Positions 51,965-56,562 of a stretch of DNA of 56,562 nucleotides are shown piece by piece. Origin of the DNA: Escherichia sp. MOD1-EC7003 (lineage in GTDB: Bacteria; Pseudomonadota; Gammaproteobacteria; Enterobacterales; Enterobacteriaceae). Position numbers and translations under genes: made by a program. The stretch is taken from contig NZ_PTRE01000087.1 in assembly GCF_002965065.1 (NCBI RefSeq), forward strand, positions 1 through 56,562, read 5' to 3'. Below the pieces are notes generated by a model. It was not told the origin of the DNA, searched no databases, and saw nothing but the letters and a program-made list of their open reading frames with translations. The stretch's first letter is position 1, and each line of letters opens with the position of its first letter.

Positions 51965-53374
51965 ATGCGTAACGATGAATTTCTTCACCATTTTATTCTG
52001 ACGGTGTTCATACTGGGTGGCTATTTATTGACGCTATTCATCGTGATTTTTTGTTCTTTTTTTAGCCCGAAATGTCGAAAAGTAGTCTTCAGTGGTGCAT
52101 TGCCGCAACTGGTGATGGCGCTACTGGTGTCACTCGGTTTGTCTTATTTGGCGCGATATTCCGTTGCGGTTTTGACTTTATTGGAATCGGTGTGGGTATT
52201 ATTCCCCAGTCTATTATTGATATTAGTGATAAATAAGTGGTCACAGCGTTCCCTCGTATGGACGTGTGTTTGCCACACTATTTGCTTGCTGCTGTTATTT
52301 TGGCAGGTTCAGCCTACGTTATTCAAAATCGGCTTTAATCACCAACAATTAAGTCAGTTGGCCCACGCAGAGCAGCAGAATTTCCGTACACTGGATGCTA
52401 TTTATGACACGCAGCATCTGGAGCGGATGTTGCTGGTGGCGTTGAAATCCCCGGAAAATGAAACGTCCGAAAATGCCTTTCGCTATCTGTCAAAGCGTAT
52501 CTCACCATTTGCCGTTCCTTCCGTTGGTGATGAAAAGTATTTTTCCCGCTCATTTTTTACCATCGCGTTGGAACATTACAATACCCGTGCCATCCGTGCA
52601 TTCAGTCGCTTTCTACAGGGGGATTCCCAACAAGCGCAGGAATACCGCGAGATCGTTCGTCAATATAATCCGTTACAAAATATGTACCAGGGAATACGCA
52701 TACCCATTCGCTATAACAAAGACGATATTGCTCGCCAACTTGTCGCTGCCCGCGAGATAAGTCTGACCTTGCTGCCTCTGATGCCGGAATTATTAACCCA
52801 GGAGGCATATGCAAATGTTATTGATGCTTATGACAGTGCAACGCTGAAGGCTTTTTGGCAGATACAACCGCCACCCACATCTGTTTTGCGTCTGGAAGCG
52901 TTGTCCGTAATCCCCAACACGGTGGAACTGGTGCAACAGGTGAAGGCGTCGCCAACTCTACTGGAGTCGCGGGATAAGAGTGGTAGGACAGTGCTCACTT
53001 ATGTTGTGCGTTTTGGGAATATTGCTGCAATACAAGCACTGATTGACGCTAACCTAATTGACTGGCAACGGTTTACTCAACTTCAGGAACACTCAACGCC
53101 ATTGCTCCTGGCGACCTGGCGACAAAAATACGAGGATGATCACGAAACCTTTCCATTGATTTTAAAGGATATGCTGGCGAAAAACACGCCACTGGCGGCA
53201 GATGAAATAATGAACTGTATTAAGGATGGCATGACCCCAGACGATTTTTTGACTGCCGGAATGAGCCAAACGCAATTCTGTACTGCGATTGAAGAAAGTT
53301 TCCAGGCGAAAGAGCTTGTTCTGTCAGTGAATCAATTACGCCGCATGCAGTCCTCGATGTGTACAAAGAAGTAA
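51965..53374 (+). CDS. Membrane protein with ankyrin-like C-terminal region, unrecognised
   Basis: The 469-residue protein has four predicted transmembrane helices (about residues 10-33, 45-62, 65-90 and 97-114) followed by a soluble region of about 355 residues. Residues 334-365 (S-G-R-T-V-L-T-Y-V-V-R-F-G-N-I-A-A-I-Q-A-L-I) look like an ankyrin repeat, and the following ~80 residues could hold weaker ones. AAGGA lies 8 bases before the ATG. It is inserted between ftsP and ygiQ, which adjoin in K-12, and is followed by an IS1-type relic. Function unknown. Confidence 0.8.
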   Translation: MRNDEFLHHFILTVFILGGYLLTLFIVIFCSFFSPKCRKVVFSGALPQLVMALLVSLGLSYLARYSVAVLTLLESVWVLFPSLLLILVINKWSQRSLVWTCVCHTICLLLLFWQVQPTLFKIGFNHQQLSQLAHAEQQNFRTLDAIYDTQHLERMLLVALKSPENETSENAFRYLSKRISPFAVPSVGDEKYFSRSFFTIALEHYNTRAIRAFSRFLQGDSQQAQEYREIVRQYNPLQNMYQGIRIPIRYNKDDIARQLVAAREISLTLLPLMPELLTQEAYANVIDAYDSATLKAFWQIQPPPTSVLRLEALSVIPNTVELVQQVKASPTLLESRDKSGRTVLTYVVRFGNIAAIQALIDANLIDWQRFTQLQEHSTPLLLATWRQKYEDDHETFPLILKDMLAKNTPLAADEIMNCIKDGMTPDDFLTAGMSQTQFCTAIEESFQAKELVLSVNQLRRMQSSMCTKK

Positions 53375-53412
53375 ACTGACCGGGAGTCATCCGATAGAAA
53401 TGTACTATTTTA

Positions 53413-53849
53413 GGTAGTGCATCCAATTAGTAGAACATGTGTTTTGTTCAATACGCTGAGTGAATATTTTGCCCGTCAGATGCTTCGCCTTCGGCACTTT
53501 TCTGGCATAACTGCCCCAGTCATCGCGGGTTATCATGCCAATATTAAACGGCGCGAGCAGTGCCAGAAGTTCGCGGCAGGTTTCATCCGTGCGTGGGCCA
53601 AACGTATAAGCCAGAACACCGCCTGTTTTGGTGTTGTATGCGTACCAGAGCCAGTGCTGCCGAGCTTGCGGGCTTCATAGGTGTAGGTGAGTAGAAACAC
53701 GCGATGGCAGTCACGACAGCGAAACCGGTCACGTCTTTAGGGTTCTGACCATGGCGGTAGATCTGAGCAGACTGACAACGGGGACAATGAGCAGTAACGC
53801 TGGCCATAAGAAAACCTCAAAAGCAATTCAACTAATTAGAGGCATTACC
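53413..53849 (-). mobile_element. Internally deleted IS1-family element
   Basis: The terminal repeats match: GGTAGTGCATCCAATTAGTAG on the left, and GGTAATGCCTCTAATTAGTTG on the right read inwards. On the minus strand an InsA start (M-A-S-V-T-A-H-C-P-R-C) is frameshifted near 53735. It then runs directly into the InsB catalytic part (W-L-W-Y-A-Y-N, P-R-T-D-E-T, R-D-D-W-G-S-Y), and another deletion removes most of the InsB C-terminus before the final H-M-F-Y stop. At 437 bp, against about 770 bp for intact IS1, it cannot transpose itself. No target duplication is visible. Confidence 0.85.
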
Positions 53850-53997
53850 TTTTGTTTTTGCTGATGCAATTTCAGCCAGGGAGTCAGCGCTCGCTGGGGT
53901 ATTTCGTCACCGTTTATCAACATCACTTCATTTCCCTGCGTGATACAGCGTATAATCCCCGGCCTTTGATTATTTTTTTACCATTTCTGGAAGCAAA

Positions 53998-56217
53998 ATG
54001 AGCTCTATCTCCCTGATCCAACCGGATCGCGACCTGTTCTCCTGGCCGCAGTACTGGGCCGCCTGTTTTGGGCCGGCACCGTTTTTGCCGATGTCTCGTG
54101 AAGAGATGGATCAACTTGGCTGGGATAGCTGCGACATCATTTTGGTTACTGGCGACGCGTATGTCGATCACCCAAGCTTCGGGATGGCGATTTGCGGTCG
54201 TATGCTGGAAGCGCAGGGCTTTCGCGTCGGGATCATCGCCCAACCGGACTGGAACAGCAAAAACGATTTCATGCGGCTGGGTAAACCGAATCTGTTTTTC
54301 GGCGTTACTGCTGGCAACATGGATTCGATGATCAACCGCTATACCGCCGATCGCCGTTTACGTCATGACGATGCCTACACGCCGGATAACGTCGCGGGTA
54401 AGCGCCCCGATCGCGCCACACTGGTTTATACCCAACGTTGTAAAGAGGCGTGGAAAGATGTGCCGGTGATCCTCGGCGGTATTGAGGCCAGCCTGCGCCG
54501 TACCGCGCATTATGATTACTGGTCGGATACCGTGCGCCGTTCCGTGCTGGTGGATTCCAAAGCCGACATGCTGATGTTCGGTAACGGTGAGCGTCCGCTG
54601 GTGGAAGTGGCGCATCGTCTGGCGATGGGCGAGCCGATTAGTGAAATCCGCGATGTGCGTAATACCGCGATTATCGTGAAAGAAGCGCTGCCTGGCTGGA
54701 GCGGTGTGGATTCCACCCGTCTCGATACCCCAGGGAAAATAGACCCGATTCCGCACCCGTATGGCGAAGATTTGCCGTGCGCTGATAACAAACCGGTGGC
54801 ACCGAAAAAGCAGGAAGCCAAAGCCGTTACCGTGCAGCCGCCGCGCCCGAAACCGTGGGAAAAAACCTACGTGTTGTTGCCTTCATTCGAGAAAGTGAAG
54901 GGCGACAAAGTGCTGTACGCTCATGCTTCGCGTATTCTGCACCACGAAACCAACCCAGGCTGTGCCCGTGCGTTGATGCAAAAACACGGCGACCGCTATG
55001 TGTGGATCAACCCACCTGCAATACCGCTTTCTACCGAAGAGATGGATAGCGTCTTTGCGCTGCCGTACAAGCGCGTACCGCATCCGGCCTATGGCAATGC
55101 CCGTATTCCGGCTTACGAAATGATCCGTTTCTCGGTCAACATTATGCGTGGCTGCTTTGGCGGTTGTTCTTTCTGTTCTATTACCGAGCACGAAGGACGT
55201 ATTATTCAGAGCCGTTCGGAAGATTCGATCATTAATGAGATTGAAGCGATCCGCGACACCGTTCCTGGTTTTACGGGCGTGATTTCCGATCTTGGTGGGC
55301 CAACTGCCAACATGTATATGTTGCGCTGCAAATCGCCACGCGCCGAGCAAACCTGCCGTCGTTTGTCTTGCGTTTATCCGGATATTTGTCCGCATATGGA
55401 CACTAACCACGAACCGACGATCAACCTCTATCGCCGCGCTCGCGATCTGAAAGGGATTAAAAAGATCCTCATCGCCTCAGGCGTACGTTATGACATCGCC
55501 GTGAAAGATCCGCGCTATATCAAAGAGCTGGCAACTCATCACGTTGGTGGTTATCTGAAGATTGCCCCGGAACATACCGAAGAAGGGCCGTTGTCGAAGA
55601 TGATGAAGCCGGGCATGGGCAGCTATGACCGCTTTAAAGAGCTGTTTGATACTTACTCGAAACAGGCAGGTAAAGAGCAGTATCTGATCCCGTATTTCAT
55701 CTCTGCGCACCCGGGTACGCGTGATGAAGACATGGTGAATCTGGCGCTGTGGCTGAAAAAGCATCGTTTCCGTCTCGACCAGGTACAGAACTTCTACCCA
55801 TCGCCGCTGGCTAACTCGACCACCATGTATTACACCGGGAAAAACCCGCTGGCGAAGATTGGTTATAAGAGTGAAGACGTCTTCGTACCGAAGGGCGACA
55901 AACAGCGTCGTTTGCATAAAGCGTTGTTGCGTTACCACGATCCGGCAAACTGGCCGTTAATTCGCCAGGCGCTGGAAGCGATGGGTAAAAAGCATCTGAT
56001 TGGCAGCCGTCGCGATTGCTTAGTGCCTGCGCCAACCATTGAAGAGATGCGTGAAGCTCGCCGTCAGAACCGCAATACCCGGCCAGCGTTGACCAAACAT
56101 ACGCCGATGGCGACTCAGCGTCAGACCTCTGCTACGGCAAAAAAAGCGTCGTCTACGCAATCTCGTCCGGTGAATGTCGGCGCGAAGAAACGGCCTAAAG
56201 CAGTGGTTGGACGTTAG
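53998..56217 (+). CDS. ygiQ: Radical SAM protein YgiQ (UPF0313), intact
   Basis: The 739-residue protein has the 4Fe-4S motif C-F-G-G-C-S-F-C (CxxxCxxC) near residue 387-394, a preceding N-terminal domain with V-T-G-D-A-Y-V-D-H, and a basic Lys/Arg-rich C-terminus from about 690. The reaction it catalyses is not known. As I recall, the K-12 copy is split by a frameshift; this one is continuous. Confidence 0.95.
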   Translation: MSSISLIQPDRDLFSWPQYWAACFGPAPFLPMSREEMDQLGWDSCDIILVTGDAYVDHPSFGMAICGRMLEAQGFRVGIIAQPDWNSKNDFMRLGKPNLFFGVTAGNMDSMINRYTADRRLRHDDAYTPDNVAGKRPDRATLVYTQRCKEAWKDVPVILGGIEASLRRTAHYDYWSDTVRRSVLVDSKADMLMFGNGERPLVEVAHRLAMGEPISEIRDVRNTAIIVKEALPGWSGVDSTRLDTPGKIDPIPHPYGEDLPCADNKPVAPKKQEAKAVTVQPPRPKPWEKTYVLLPSFEKVKGDKVLYAHASRILHHETNPGCARALMQKHGDRYVWINPPAIPLSTEEMDSVFALPYKRVPHPAYGNARIPAYEMIRFSVNIMRGCFGGCSFCSITEHEGRIIQSRSEDSIINEIEAIRDTVPGFTGVISDLGGPTANMYMLRCKSPRAEQTCRRLSCVYPDICPHMDTNHEPTINLYRRARDLKGIKKILIASGVRYDIAVKDPRYIKELATHHVGGYLKIAPEHTEEGPLSKMMKPGMGSYDRFKELFDTYSKQAGKEQYLIPYFISAHPGTRDEDMVNLALWLKKHRFRLDQVQNFYPSPLANSTTMYYTGKNPLAKIGYKSEDVFVPKGDKQRRLHKALLRYHDPANWPLIRQALEAMGKKHLIGSRRDCLVPAPTIEEMREARRQNRNTRPALTKHTPMATQRQTSATAKKASSTQSRPVNVGAKKRPKAVVGR

Positions 56218-56284
56218 ATTCGCTGTTCCCGGTAGCAGAATTGCTACCGGGGATATTACTTCAGAATCTATCTCATTAGGCATT

Positions 56285-56411
56285 TATACCCGTCATACTT
56301 CAAGTTGCATGTGCGTTGGCTGCGTTCGTTCACCCGAATCACTTACTTATGTAAGCTCATCGGGATTCTCTCACTTGCCGCCTTCCTGCAACTCGAATTA
56401 TTTAGAGTATA
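56285..56411. repeat. ERIC (IRU) element
   Basis: A 127-bp imperfect palindrome begins TATACCCGTCATACTTCAAG and ends near AGAGTATA, with the conserved centre CACTTACTTATGTAAGCTC. These match the known ERIC core. It lies about 70 bp after ygiQ. Confidence 0.9.
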
Positions 56412-56515
56412 GATGAGCCAGCCCACGAGGTTGTTCAACATTTAATGGGGGAGACTGGGCAGGGGATTAATATAGAAATGATTAACAATAGTGGCTTCAT
56501 TTGTAACCGGCTCAT

Positions 56516-56562
56516 TTAAACCGTCTGGTCTGTTTCCTCCGGCTCTACAAAAATAATGTCCA
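56516..56562 (-). CDS. Possible 3' end of a gene running off the window
   Basis: The minus strand gives D-I-I-F-V-E-P-E-E-T-D-Q-T-V then TAA at 56516-56518. The acidic ending looks like a genuine C-terminus, but only 14 residues are visible and the family cannot be named. The 104 bases between it and the ERIC element show nothing else. Confidence 0.3.
   Translation of the reverse strand, partial: DIIFVEPEETDQTV

Noticed and set aside
53403..53858. Target-site duplication around the IS1-type relic
   Set aside because: The flanking bases (CTATTTTA and TTTTGTTT) do not match, so no duplication can be claimed.

Overview
The window is chromosomal DNA of an Escherichia. Gene content and order follow the E. 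coli K-12 stretch that runs, in reverse, from ileX-mug-rpoD-dnaG-rpsU to parC-plsC-ftsP-ygiQ, and most predicted proteins look nearly identical to the K-12 versions I remember. The species is not settled. E. coli of an extraintestinal (B2-like) type or a close sister species both fit. Supporting signs are the assT-dsbL-dsbI set and a Fit-like ferric-siderophore locus, together with the absence of several K-12 blocks.

Layout. 1-483: the tail of an IS200/IS605 transposase, then tRNA-Ile2 (ileX). 608-7688: mug, the macromolecular synthesis operon rpsU-dnaG-rpoD, tsaD, plsY and folB; the K-12 tartrate genes (ttdRABT) between tsaD and plsY are absent. 7779-16513: uppP, cca, ygiM, ygiF, glnE and hldE. 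16597-20052: a Sib/Ibs antisense RNA-toxin pair, yqiK-yqiJ, glgS and ubiK; the K-12 ygiL-yqiGHI fimbrial genes are absent. 20177-23277: an FMN riboswitch with ribB, a small membrane protein, zupT and ygiD. 23321-26488: the arylsulfate sulfotransferase operon assT-dsbL-dsbI. 26946-35023: ygiC-ygiB-tolC on one strand; nudF-yqiB-cpdA-yqiA-parE on the other.

35088-42276 is the main accessory region. It holds a TonB-dependent siderophore receptor, divergent from a tight five-gene run: ABC ATPase, two FecCD permeases, a periplasmic binding protein and an RpiR/MurR-family regulator with a SIS domain. No siderophore biosynthesis genes are present. The divergent promoter region contains the same 13-base block (TTKACTACTACAT) at the proposed -35 of both promoters, a Fur-like site over the receptor -10, and a perfect inverted repeat in the receptor leader. 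This is the most interesting part of the window.

42321-50248: ygiN, mdaB, the qseBC two-component system, ygiW, ygiV, a multiply deleted ygiS relic (mqsRA missing beside it), parC and plsC. 50322-56217: ftsP, an unrecognised four-helix membrane protein with an ankyrin-like tail, an internally deleted IS1-family relic, and an intact ygiQ. The window closes with an ERIC element and a possible gene end on the minus strand.

Functionally this is mostly core information processing (sigma factor, primase, S21, topoisomerase IV, t6A tRNA modification, CCA addition), envelope and lipid synthesis (UppP, PlsY, PlsC, HldE, TolC, FtsP) and nitrogen control (GlnE), with accessory genes at a few junctions.
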